Positions 1 through 5,136 of a stretch of DNA of 5,136 bases are shown here, piece by piece. Each line of letters opens with the position of its first letter. Position 1 is the first letter of the stretch. Source of the stretch: Lachnospiraceae bacterium (lineage in GTDB: Bacteria > Bacillota_A > Clostridia > Lachnospirales > Lachnospiraceae); the NCBI GenBank assembly GCA_017464045.1, contig JAFUEG010000185.1:1-5136 (forward strand), given 5' to 3'. The notes beneath the pieces are model-generated. The model did no database searches. It worked only from the letters and a program-made list of their open reading frames with translations, and was not told the DNA's origin. Made by a program: the position numbers and the translations under genes.

Positions 1-622
1 CCTTATCGTCATGAAGTGCTATCGCATAAGCCGTAAATGAACAGTAAAGACATCTGCTCGGGCAAAACGGAATTCCTACGTATAAACAGTAGGAATTTTT
101 AAGGTCAATATCTTTTATTAGCTTAAGCTCCTTATCAGCAACATCAAAGCTAAGATTGGCCTTGCTGTCGCCGGTATCATATGTAGTTTTGTAATAATCT
201 GCTACTTCCTCACGTGACCTACCCTCACGGATTTTCTTCATGGCAATCTTGGTCGGTCTGACACCGGTCAGGTCTCCCCAAGGAAGCTTTCTGCCGGTAA
301 AATCACAAAGCAGCCTGTAAACTGCCAATTTTAAATCATTGCGAAATATTTTCCTGTCTTTATAATCGCCCTTTACAAGATATTCTTTTTCTCCGGCTGA
401 TTTATCATTTACCAAATCAACAGACAATTCCGTCGTATTATTTTCTTTAAAAGACGCTGACAATAAAAACCTTACTTTGTCATCATCCTCGTCATGCTGA
501 TTATCAGATGCTCTTTTTATATGTTTCTCATAATCCACGATTTTTTCACCCGGGAAAAATGCCATAAGCATGGCACGCAAATCATTATTGTAATCCTGTA
601 CATTTTGCTTAAGCAAAATCAT
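1..622 (-). CDS. hemZ: HemZ-type radical SAM protein (oxygen-independent coproporphyrinogen III dehydrogenase-like), N-terminal part
   Basis: HemZ is annotated as an oxygen-independent coproporphyrinogen III dehydrogenase, a radical SAM enzyme of the HemN/HemW superfamily that would act in anaerobic heme synthesis. The window shows the first 207 residues of a protein usually near 480-500; the frame runs open through the left edge. After an N-terminal domain peculiar to HemZ comes LPWGDLTGVRPTKI at about 113-126, a signature of this group, and then the cluster-binding motif CPSRCLYC at 187-194 with C187, C191 and C194 in the CxxxCxxC pattern. The start at 622 is set by GGAG at 634-631, 8 bases upstream, right after the stop of the preceding hydrolase; the gap of 15 bases suggests an operon. 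Many Clostridia that carry hemZ lack a complete heme pathway, so the real reaction may be something else, for example heme handling as in HemW. The family call is firm and the substrate is not. Confidence 0.92.
   Translation of the reverse strand, partial: MILLKQNVQDYNNDLRAMLMAFFPGEKIVDYEKHIKRASDNQHDEDDDKVRFLLSASFKENNTTELSVDLVNDKSAGEKEYLVKGDYKDRKIFRNDLKLAVYRLLCDFTGRKLPWGDLTGVRPTKIAMKKIREGRSREEVADYYKTTYDTGDSKANLSFDVADKELKLIKDIDLKNSYCLYVGIPFCPSRCLYCSFTAYAIALHDDK
71..97. repeat. Inverted repeat inside hemZ (9-base arms, 9-base loop)
   Basis: AATTCCTAC at 71-79 and GTAGGAATT at 89-97 are exact reverse complements separated by 9 bases. They lie within the codons just before and into the radical SAM cluster motif. 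On the plus strand the repeat runs into a short T-tract, but there is no plus-strand gene for it to terminate. Probably chance. Confidence 0.5.
602..619. repeat. Perfect 18-base palindrome at the start of hemZ
   Basis: ATTTTGCTTAAGCAAAAT equals its own reverse complement. It covers exactly codons 2-7 of hemZ (ILLKQN). In the mRNA it could fold into a 7-pair stem with a TTAA loop directly after the start codon; in DNA it has the symmetry of a dimeric repressor site. No function is shown, and an 18-base palindrome could occur by chance in an AT-rich window. Confidence 0.6.
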
Positions 623-637
623 TTTATATACTCCAAA

Positions 638-1279
638 CTAAAAATCCGAAAAGAACGGATTCATTCTCTTTTCTCTTCCTACGGTGGTTTTACCGCCATG
701 TCCCGAATATACAACCACGTCCTCAGGGAGTGAAAGAAGCTTGGCACTTATATTTTCTATAAGGTCCTCCCAGCTTCCGGTCGGAAAATCAGAACGTCCG
801 ACACTCATTTCAAAAAGAGTGTCACCCGAAAATACTATCTTATTATCCTCAAAATAATAACACATACCGCCCTTGGTATGTCCCGGCACATGGAGACATT
901 TTATCTTTGCGCCAATCAATTCAAGTACCTCATTATCATCAACGTAAACGTCTGCATCCAATGTCATCTCAGGCGGAAAATCAACCGTCATATTGACATG
1001 GACATTTTTTAATACATCCTCTTCTTCCTTACCTGCATATACCTTGATATCCGGATATTCCTTCTTAAGTCCAGGTACCGCCCTGATATGGTCAAAATGT
1101 CCATGTGTCAGCAAAATACCGGCAATCTTATACTGCTGTTCCTTACATCTTTTTATGATAAAATCCGCCTTATCGGCAGGGTCAACAATAAGTGCTTCTC
1201 TTGTGTCGGTATTCACAACCATATAGCAGTTTGTCGCAAGAGGACCGAGCACATTGGTAACTGTAATAATATTAGCCAT
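638..1279 (-). CDS. Metallo-beta-lactamase-fold hydrolase, glyoxalase II-like
   Basis: This is a 213-residue cytoplasmic metallo-hydrolase of the small glyoxalase II-like (YcbL/YqgX) group, close to the usual 200-215. It has the full dinuclear metal site: THGHFDH at 58-64 (H59, H61, D63, H64), H134 in VPGHTKGG, D153 in SGDTLF and H194 in SGHGG. The short C-terminus lacks the extra helical domain that true glutathione-dependent glyoxalase II uses to bind substrate. The substrate is therefore unknown; a thioester such as an acylated low-molecular-weight thiol is the family-based guess, and annotation as hydroxyacylglutathione hydrolase would overreach. There is no signal peptide. The gene lies 72 bases after rel and 15 bases before hemZ, so it is probably co-transcribed at least with hemZ. 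It occupies the place next to rel where dtd is found in Bacillus. It ends in TAG at 640-638. Confidence 0.93.
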   Translation of the reverse strand: MANIITVTNVLGPLATNCYMVVNTDTREALIVDPADKADFIIKRCKEQQYKIAGILLTHGHFDHIRAVPGLKKEYPDIKVYAGKEEEDVLKNVHVNMTVDFPPEMTLDADVYVDDNEVLELIGAKIKCLHVPGHTKGGMCYYFEDNKIVFSGDTLFEMSVGRSDFPTGSWEDLIENISAKLLSLPEDVVVYSGHGGKTTVGREKRMNPFFSDF

Positions 1280-1285
1280 GTTTTT

Positions 1286-1291
1286 TCCTTT
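1286..1291 (-). promoter_or_regulatory. Ribosome binding site of the metallo-hydrolase gene
   Basis: AAAGGA on the minus strand lies 6 bases before the ATG at 1279-1277. It supports that start and marks translation of this gene as independent of rel, which ends 72 bases upstream. Confidence 0.65.
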
Positions 1292-1351
1292 CTATATAAC
1301 CAGACTATTGGAAAGCCTGCTGCTTTGTTTATAACCTGTTTACCTGCTTAA

Positions 1352-3052
1352 CTAACCTGTGGTTCTCTCGATATCGATAACTCCCTCAATATTTCTTACC
1401 TTGGATATTATCTTCATAAGCTGATCCTTGGAATGTATATCAAACTTGACTGATATGGTAGCCTTACCCTGCTTGCTGAGACGTACATTTAATCCTGTCA
1501 GATTGATATTTTCCTCGTTAAATATCTTAGTAAGCGCAAATACAAGCCCCTGCTTTTCCACCGCATATACATTAATCTCTGCAGTATAAAGATTACTGCT
1601 TTGACCCTGATCCTGAGCCCACTCTGCTTCGATAAGTCTCTCGCGGTCAAGCTCACTCATGCATAGAATATTAATACAGTCCGTTCTGTGAATGGATATA
1701 CCTCTTCCTCTGGTTATATATCCTACTATCTCGTCTCCCGGAACCGGAGCACAGCACTGTGAGAATCTCACAGCCACATCATCTATTCCCTTTACGATAA
1801 TTCCCTCACGGTTATTCTTGGCAGAACGTCCCGGCGTATTTATCTTTTCAACTATATCCTCTTCAGTAACCTTTCTTGCAAGCTCATTTTTATACTCTTC
1901 CTGAAGACGATTTACTATTTGTCCTTCCTTGATGCCGCCATGACCTATACTTGCCAAAAGCGCATCCCAGTTTGCAAAGTTGTACTTCTTTAAAACCCTG
2001 TCCATAAATTCAGGTTTCATAATATCAGAAGCGACAATACCCTTTGACTTACAATATGCATTTATGGCATCACGTCCCTTTTGCATATTGTCTTCTTTAT
2101 TTTCAAGTCTGAACCACTGATTAATCTTAGTCTTAGCCTGAGTACTCTTAACGACATTTAACCAGTCAAGGCTTGGGCCCTTGGAATTTTGTGAAGTAAT
2201 AATCTCAACACGGTCTCCGTTGTGAAGCTCGGTTTCTATAGGAACCTGCTTACCGTTTACCCTTGCTCCAACCATCTTGTTACCAACTGCTGTGTGGATG
2301 ATATATGCAAAGTCAATCGGTGTCGAACCCTTAGGCAGATTTTTTACATCACCTGCCGGAGTAAAGCAATAAACCTGATCGGAAAAAATATTTAAATCTG
2401 TTTTTACTGCACTCACAAATTCTTTATTATCAGTAGTATCTGTCTGCCACTCAAGTATCTGCCTTAACCAACTAAGCTTCTTTTCTTCTGATTCCTTGGT
2501 ATTACCGCCTTCCTTGTATTTCCAATGTGCAGCAATACCATACTCAGCTGTTCTGTGCATCTCATAAGTTCTTATCTGAATCTCAAATGGTTTACCCTCA
2601 GGTCCGATAAGTGTAGTATGAAGTGACTGATACATATTGGATTTAGGCATGGCAATATAATCCTTAAATCGTCCCGGTATTGGCTTGTATTTTTCATGGA
2701 TTATACCCAACGCCGCATAGCAGTCCCTTACATTTTCAACCTTAATTCTTATGGCATGTATATCATAAATCTGGTCAAGAGTTTTCTCCTGAGTAACCAT
2801 CTTCTTATATATACTAAATAAATGCTTGACTCTTCCGTCGACCTCTGCCTCTATGCCGGCTTCCTTCATATAGCTGCTTACTTCATCAACCATATGATTG
2901 ATAAATTCCTCACCTGCCGAGACATAATTTGCAATCTCTTCCTTAAGATTTTCATATACATCCGGATAGAGATATCTCATAGATAAATCATCCAGTTCAA
3001 TCTTGATTTTGGATATACCAAGCCTGTGCGCAAGCGGTGCATATATATCCAT
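1352..3052 (-). CDS. relA: Rel C-terminal fragment: (p)ppGpp synthetase, TGS, zinc-finger-like and ACT domains
   Basis: This is the remainder of the interrupted rel gene, 566 residues from the first Met after the stop (residue 194 of the whole protein). In local numbering, GRVKHLFSIYKKM at 73-85 is the synthetase G-loop-type motif, and YDIHAIRI at 96-103 carries the catalytic Asp. RFKD at 128-131 is the RxKD motif typical of bifunctional Rel/SpoT enzymes rather than synthetase-only RelA, which has ExDD. YQSLHTT at 141-147 and EIQIRT at 157-162 complete the active site. A TGS domain spans about 226-287, a region with C433-C434, H455 and C459 resembles the zinc-finger/RIS segment, and an ACT domain fills about 489-562; these C-terminal parts bind the ribosome and regulate the enzyme. 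The ATG at 3052 has no convincing ribosome binding site, and it aligns with an internal family Met, so separate expression would need re-initiation 39 bases after the stop. The gene ends in TAG. Confidence 0.75.
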   Translation of the reverse strand: MDIYAPLAHRLGISKIKIELDDLSMRYLYPDVYENLKEEIANYVSAGEEFINHMVDEVSSYMKEAGIEAEVDGRVKHLFSIYKKMVTQEKTLDQIYDIHAIRIKVENVRDCYAALGIIHEKYKPIPGRFKDYIAMPKSNMYQSLHTTLIGPEGKPFEIQIRTYEMHRTAEYGIAAHWKYKEGGNTKESEEKKLSWLRQILEWQTDTTDNKEFVSAVKTDLNIFSDQVYCFTPAGDVKNLPKGSTPIDFAYIIHTAVGNKMVGARVNGKQVPIETELHNGDRVEIITSQNSKGPSLDWLNVVKSTQAKTKINQWFRLENKEDNMQKGRDAINAYCKSKGIVASDIMKPEFMDRVLKKYNFANWDALLASIGHGGIKEGQIVNRLQEEYKNELARKVTEEDIVEKINTPGRSAKNNREGIIVKGIDDVAVRFSQCCAPVPGDEIVGYITRGRGISIHRTDCINILCMSELDRERLIEAEWAQDQGQSSNLYTAEINVYAVEKQGLVFALTKIFNEENINLTGLNVRLSKQGKATISVKFDIHSKDQLMKIISKVRNIEGVIDIERTTG

Positions 3053-3091
3053 GGTCTCACGGGATTTTTCTATCTGCTTTGCCGGAGACTG

Positions 3092-3631
3092 TTACTGAAG
3101 AGTCATTAAGTTATGAAGTCTGTCGGCAAGCTTTATAAGAATAACTCTTATATCTTTAGCCATAGCCAAAAACATCTTTCTTAGGTTTTCAGCCTGAACC
3201 TCTATTTTATCCTGTGATAAATCCAATTGGGTAAGCTTTGTAACACCATCCACCAAAAGTGCTATCTCCGGCGAAAACTCTTTGGATATTTCCTCGCTTG
3301 TCATAACCGTATCCTCTACAACATCATGCAGAAGACCGGCAGCTATGGTTTCTTTATCCAATTCCAATTCAGCCAAAATAATCGCAACACAAAGAGGGTG
3401 AATTATATACGGTTCACCCGACTTACGTTTTTGACCTTCATGTGCATCTGCCGCCACCTTATAAGCCTTCTCAATAATAGTTAAATCATCAGAAGGATGG
3501 TACCTTAAAACAGTTGCCTTTAACTGTTCATAAAGCTCCTCCGGCGGTGTAAAATCACTTGGTGTACTGAGATCATTTTTTAATGTACTATGTGCTATTT
3601 TTGCTGTACCCGATTTAGTTAAATCCGACAT
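3092..3631 (-). CDS. relA: Rel N-terminal fragment: (p)ppGpp hydrolase (HD) domain
   Basis: If the TAA at 3094-3092 is real, translation from the ATG at 3631 gives 179 residues. They contain almost the whole HD-type (p)ppGpp 3'-pyrophosphohydrolase domain. RKSGEPYIIHP at 69-79 supplies R69, K70 and metal ligand H78. LHDVVEDT at 101-108 supplies H102-D103 and the E106-D107 pair. KLADRLHN at 167-174 supplies D170 and N174. These match the manganese-binding and catalytic residues known in Streptococcus Rel (R44, K45, H53, H77-D78, D144, N148). The fragment ends just after the last metal ligand and lacks the rest of the helical bundle that joins hydrolase to synthetase. It may fold poorly or may keep some hydrolase activity; the sequence does not decide. 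Residues 175-176 are L-M where many relatives have M-R, the only other departure I notice nearby. An ATG 10 codons upstream (3661) is disfavoured because it lacks a ribosome binding site. Confidence 0.75.
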   Translation of the reverse strand: MSDLTKSGTAKIAHSTLKNDLSTPSDFTPPEELYEQLKATVLRYHPSDDLTIIEKAYKVAADAHEGQKRKSGEPYIIHPLCVAIILAELELDKETIAAGLLHDVVEDTVMTSEEISKEFSPEIALLVDGVTKLTQLDLSQDKIEVQAENLRKMFLAMAKDIRVILIKLADRLHNLMTLQ

Positions 3632-3640
3632 AGTATCACT

Positions 3641-3646
3641 CTCCTT
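3641..3646 (-). promoter_or_regulatory. Ribosome binding site that sets the rel start
   Basis: AAGGAG on the minus strand lies 9 bases before the ATG at 3631-3629. The other in-frame ATG, at 3661, has no Shine-Dalgarno sequence ahead of it and would place this AAGGAG inside the coding region, so 3631 is the better start. Confidence 0.8.
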
Positions 3647-3676
3647 ACCCTTAAAAAACATACAAATTAATGTCTT

Positions 3677-3682
3677 ATTATA
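3677..3682 (-). promoter_or_regulatory. Possible -10 element of a rel promoter in the apt-rel gap
   Basis: The 103-base gap between apt and rel is very AT-rich, and the minus strand carries an exact TATAAT here. A start about 7 bases downstream would give a leader of about 39 bases before the rel ATG at 3631. No good -35 box lies at 16-18 bases; a TTGAAA (3713-3708) is 25 bases upstream, which is too far for standard spacing. I see no hairpin with a T-tract ending the apt transcript, so rel may also be read from upstream. In AT-rich DNA such a hexamer can arise by chance. Confidence 0.3.
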
Positions 3683-3734
3683 TTAATCGTTATTTTGCTA
3701 TGATATATTTCAAAAATAAAAACTATTATACTAC

Positions 3735-4259
3735 TTATTCGCCTTCATACTGAATGACCGAATCAATTTTGTAATCCTTAAGTTTTTCTCTTCCCTTAAG
3801 GTCGATAAGCTCAATCAAAAATACCATCTTGACAACCTCACCGCCAAGCTCCTCAATCAGCTTTGCGGCAGCTTCTATGGTTCCGCCTGTAGCTATAAGG
3901 TCATCAACCAAAACCACCTTATCACCCGGCTTGATAGCGTCCTTATGTATTTCTATGGTAGCTGTGCCATACTCAAGCTCATAGCTTCTTTCTATAGTCT
4001 CTCTTGGAAGCTTGCCCTTCTTTCTTACGGGAACAAAGCTCTTTTTATTAATATAAGCAAGCGGAGCTCCAAATATAAAACCTCTTGATTCGGTTCCTGC
4101 AATTACATTGTAATCAACTCCGTCAAGGAACTTGTTCATCTCATCAATCGCAAGAGAATATCCCTCTTCATTTTCAAGAACACTTGTAATGTCTCTAAAT
4201 ATTATACCCTCACTTGGGAAATCAGGTATACTTGTAATATAATCTTTTATATCTTTCAT
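3735..4259 (-). CDS. apt: Adenine phosphoribosyltransferase
   Basis: Apt converts adenine and PRPP to AMP and pyrophosphate, the one-step salvage of adenine in the cytoplasm; it works as a homodimer. The protein is 174 residues, within the usual 170-185. ESRGFIFG at about 57-64 is the Apt substrate-binding segment, RKKGKLP at 79-85 is the flexible catalytic loop region, and VVLVDDLIATGGT at 115-127 is the PRPP-binding signature, with its paired acidic residues D119-D120 intact. The start at 4259 is chosen because AGGAGGT sits just upstream and because residue 1 matches the usual Apt N-terminus. The same frame stays open to an ATG at 4358, but that would add 33 basic and hydrophobic residues overlapping recJ with no ribosome binding site. 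The gene follows recJ by 16 bases and precedes rel by 103. The pairing apt-rel is widely conserved in Firmicutes. It ends with TAA. Nothing looks damaged. Confidence 0.97.
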   Translation of the reverse strand: MKDIKDYITSIPDFPSEGIIFRDITSVLENEEGYSLAIDEMNKFLDGVDYNVIAGTESRGFIFGAPLAYINKKSFVPVRKKGKLPRETIERSYELEYGTATIEIHKDAIKPGDKVVLVDDLIATGGTIEAAAKLIEELGGEVVKMVFLIELIDLKGREKLKDYKIDSVIQYEGE

Positions 4260-4270
4260 TTTTAAATAAT

Positions 4271-4277
4271 ACCTCCT
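4271..4277 (-). promoter_or_regulatory. Ribosome binding site of apt, overlapping the recJ stop codon
   Basis: The minus strand reads TAGGAGGT, in which TAG is the recJ stop and AGGAGGT is a near-perfect Shine-Dalgarno sequence. It lies 11 bases before the ATG at 4259-4257. This site fixes the apt start at 4259 rather than at the ATG far upstream inside recJ, and suggests that ribosomes finishing recJ can help initiate apt. Confidence 0.85.
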
Positions 4278-5136
4278 ACGCTTTTTGATATCTGTCCGGT
4301 CTAATCTGAATATATGTATTACCATTATAATAATTAAGTTCCGGGTGATATGCAACATTTATCTTGATGTTATTTGGCTGTCCGATTAACATTTTATCAC
4401 ATTCCTGCTCTCCAAACCACATTTTTATGCATTCTATAAAAGAATTAATCTTAAAATCCACTGCTTCAATCCTAAACCCATTTTCGTCTTGAAACGTTAT
4501 GCGTCCAAATTGATTATCCTTGCCCATAAATCTTAACCTTACAACACCTAAATTACTCTGTCCAAATAAAGGTTTAGGATTATCCTTTCCAAATGGTTCA
4601 AGAAGTTCAAGCTCATTTATAAGCTTTGGCGTTATATACGAAAACGGCATAGCCACATCTATATGAACCTTATATGTCAGGTCATCACCGGTAAGAGACT
4701 GCCGTATGTTTAATTCATTTCTAACAATTTCAAGCTTTTCCTTTTCGATAGAAAAACCTGCTGCCATCTCATGCCCACCCATCTTGAGGAAATGCTGTCT
4801 TATGGCATTAAGCTCATCAAACATATTATATCCTTCTATGGAACGTCCTGAACCTTTTAAGATACCGTCTTCACCATCGGTGAACAAAAGCGTCGGCTTG
4901 TAATATTTTTCCTTTATTCTCCCTGCAACAATCCCTGCTAAGCTTTCATGAAGTCCCGGCACATATATAACTAAAATTATATCATCTTTATAATCCTTTT
5001 CAACAATTTCTATAGCTCTTTTTGTCCCCTCCTCAGTCATATCCTTTCGTTCGGCATTGAGCAATTTGATTTTTTCCGCTTCCTTTAAAGCAAACTCTTC
5101 ATCATTGGAAAGTAACAGTGAAAGACCAACCTTGGC
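4276..5136 (-). CDS. recJ: Single-stranded-DNA-specific exonuclease RecJ, C-terminal part (5' end outside window)
   Basis: RecJ degrades single-stranded DNA 5' to 3' in recombination and mismatch or base-excision repair; it is a cytoplasmic DHH/DHHA1-family nuclease. The visible part is 286 residues and runs open through the right edge, so the N-terminal DHH catalytic motifs are not in view. Counting from the edge, residues about 63-74 (LHESLAGIVAGR), GSGRS at 95-99 and GGHEMAAG at 120-127 are the hallmarks of the DHHA1 substrate-binding domain. LEPFGKDNPKP at 179-189 opens the C-terminal OB-fold that grips DNA. The canonical W before the H of the HxG-type motif is L here, which I take as lineage variation. 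The gene ends in TAG at 4278-4276, and that stop is part of the apt ribosome binding site, so the two genes are probably co-transcribed and translationally linked. A TTG at 5064 is internal to the family alignment and is not the start. Family identification is firm. Confidence 0.95.
   Translation of the reverse strand, partial: AKVGLSLLLSNDEEFALKEAEKIKLLNAERKDMTEEGTKRAIEIVEKDYKDDIILVIYVPGLHESLAGIVAGRIKEKYYKPTLLFTDGEDGILKGSGRSIEGYNMFDELNAIRQHFLKMGGHEMAAGFSIEKEKLEIVRNELNIRQSLTGDDLTYKVHIDVAMPFSYITPKLINELELLEPFGKDNPKPLFGQSNLGVVRLRFMGKDNQFGRITFQDENGFRIEAVDFKINSFIECIKMWFGEQECDKMLIGQPNNIKINVAYHPELNYYNGNTYIQIRPDRYQKA

Larger units (their letters stand above)
1352..3631 (-). pseudogene. relA: Bifunctional (p)ppGpp synthetase/hydrolase (Rel/SpoT family), interrupted by one in-frame TAA
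   Basis: This is one gene of 759 sense and nonsense codons, the usual length of a long Rel protein, which makes and degrades the alarmone (p)ppGpp from GTP/GDP and ATP in the stringent response. Domain order is complete: HD hydrolase, synthetase, TGS, zinc-finger-like region and ACT. Codon 180 (3094-3092) is TAA. The reading frame is unchanged across it (3631 and 3052 differ by exactly 193 codons), and the residues after it, QSPAKQIEKSRETMDIYAPL, continue the family sequence without a gap. In relatives this position is typically Tyr or His, so one base change from TAT or TAC would explain it. The lesion is therefore a point nonsense mutation or a base-call error, not a frameshift. Everything else looks under selection: no second stop and all catalytic motifs kept. 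The two parts are described separately below as the products that would be made if the stop is real. Confidence 0.8.

Noticed and set aside
71..100. Hairpin plus T-tract on the plus strand as a rho-independent terminator
   Set aside because: It lies within hemZ codons, there is no plus-strand gene to terminate, the stem is AT-rich, and an inverted repeat of this size is plausible by chance in 5 kb.
494..733. Plus-strand open frame of 79 codons, and similar ones at 993-1226, 1088-1351, 1692-1904, 3227-3484 and 4706-4903
   Set aside because: Each lies antisense to a recognised conserved gene, has no recognisable product, and looks like a shadow of coding sequence.
1312..1326. Small hairpin AAAGC-N5-GCTTT between rel and the hydrolase as a terminator
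   Set aside because: The stem is only 5 pairs and no T-tract follows on the minus strand.
3092..3631. Stand-alone small alarmone hydrolase gene next to a separate RelA
   Set aside because: The two parts are in the same frame with uninterrupted family homology through the stop, which points to one gene with a point nonsense codon rather than two evolved genes.
3632..3661. Rel start at the ATG at 3661
   Set aside because: No Shine-Dalgarno sequence precedes it, and the strong AAGGAG at 3646-3641 serves the ATG at 3631.
4260..4358. N-terminal extension of apt to an ATG at 4358
   Set aside because: It overlaps recJ by 83 bases, has no ribosome binding site, and adds residues absent from Apt; the AGGAGGT ahead of 4259 fixes the start.
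1..5136. CRISPR array, insertion sequence, phage, tRNA or riboswitch
   Set aside because: No regularly spaced repeats, transposase, terminal inverted repeats, tRNA cloverleaf or recognisable aptamer; the window is nearly filled by conserved housekeeping genes, and I see no sign of an undescribed multi-gene system.

Overview
The window is a low-GC, Gram-positive (Firmicutes) chromosomal segment. All real genes lie on the minus strand and read from the right edge to the left. The gene order (recJ, apt, rel, a metallo-beta-lactamase-fold hydrolase, hemZ), the strong AGGAGG-type ribosome binding sites and the protein sequences point to a Clostridia organism, most likely Lachnospiraceae. That assignment comes from recognised families and gene order, not from a database search.

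Layout in transcription order. 5136-4276: the C-terminal half of the single-strand exonuclease RecJ, cut by the right edge. 4259-3735: a complete adenine phosphoribosyltransferase (apt), whose ribosome binding site is fused to the recJ stop codon. 3734-3632: a 103-base AT-rich gap with a possible promoter for the next gene. 3631-1352: a bifunctional (p)ppGpp synthetase/hydrolase of the Rel/SpoT family, recognisable over its whole length but interrupted by one in-frame TAA at 3094-3092. 1351-1280: a 72-base gap. 1279-638: a glyoxalase II-like metallo-beta-lactamase-fold hydrolase. 622-1: the N-terminal part of a HemZ-type radical SAM protein, cut by the left edge. Both strands are otherwise covered by these genes; the plus-strand open frames look like shadows.

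Together these form a conserved housekeeping cluster: DNA repair (recJ), purine salvage (apt), the stringent response (rel), and two genes often found near it in Clostridia (the hydrolase and hemZ). apt and rel are linked through purine nucleotide supply. The dtd gene that follows rel in Bacillus subtilis and many relatives is absent here.

The one striking observation is the nonsense codon in rel. The frame is the same and the protein family is conserved on both sides, so a single base change (probably from a Tyr codon) accounts for it. It falls at the border between the hydrolase and synthetase modules. It may be a real recent mutation, a base-call error, or less likely a split or recoded gene. 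I see no phage, transposon, CRISPR array, RNA gene or new multi-gene system.
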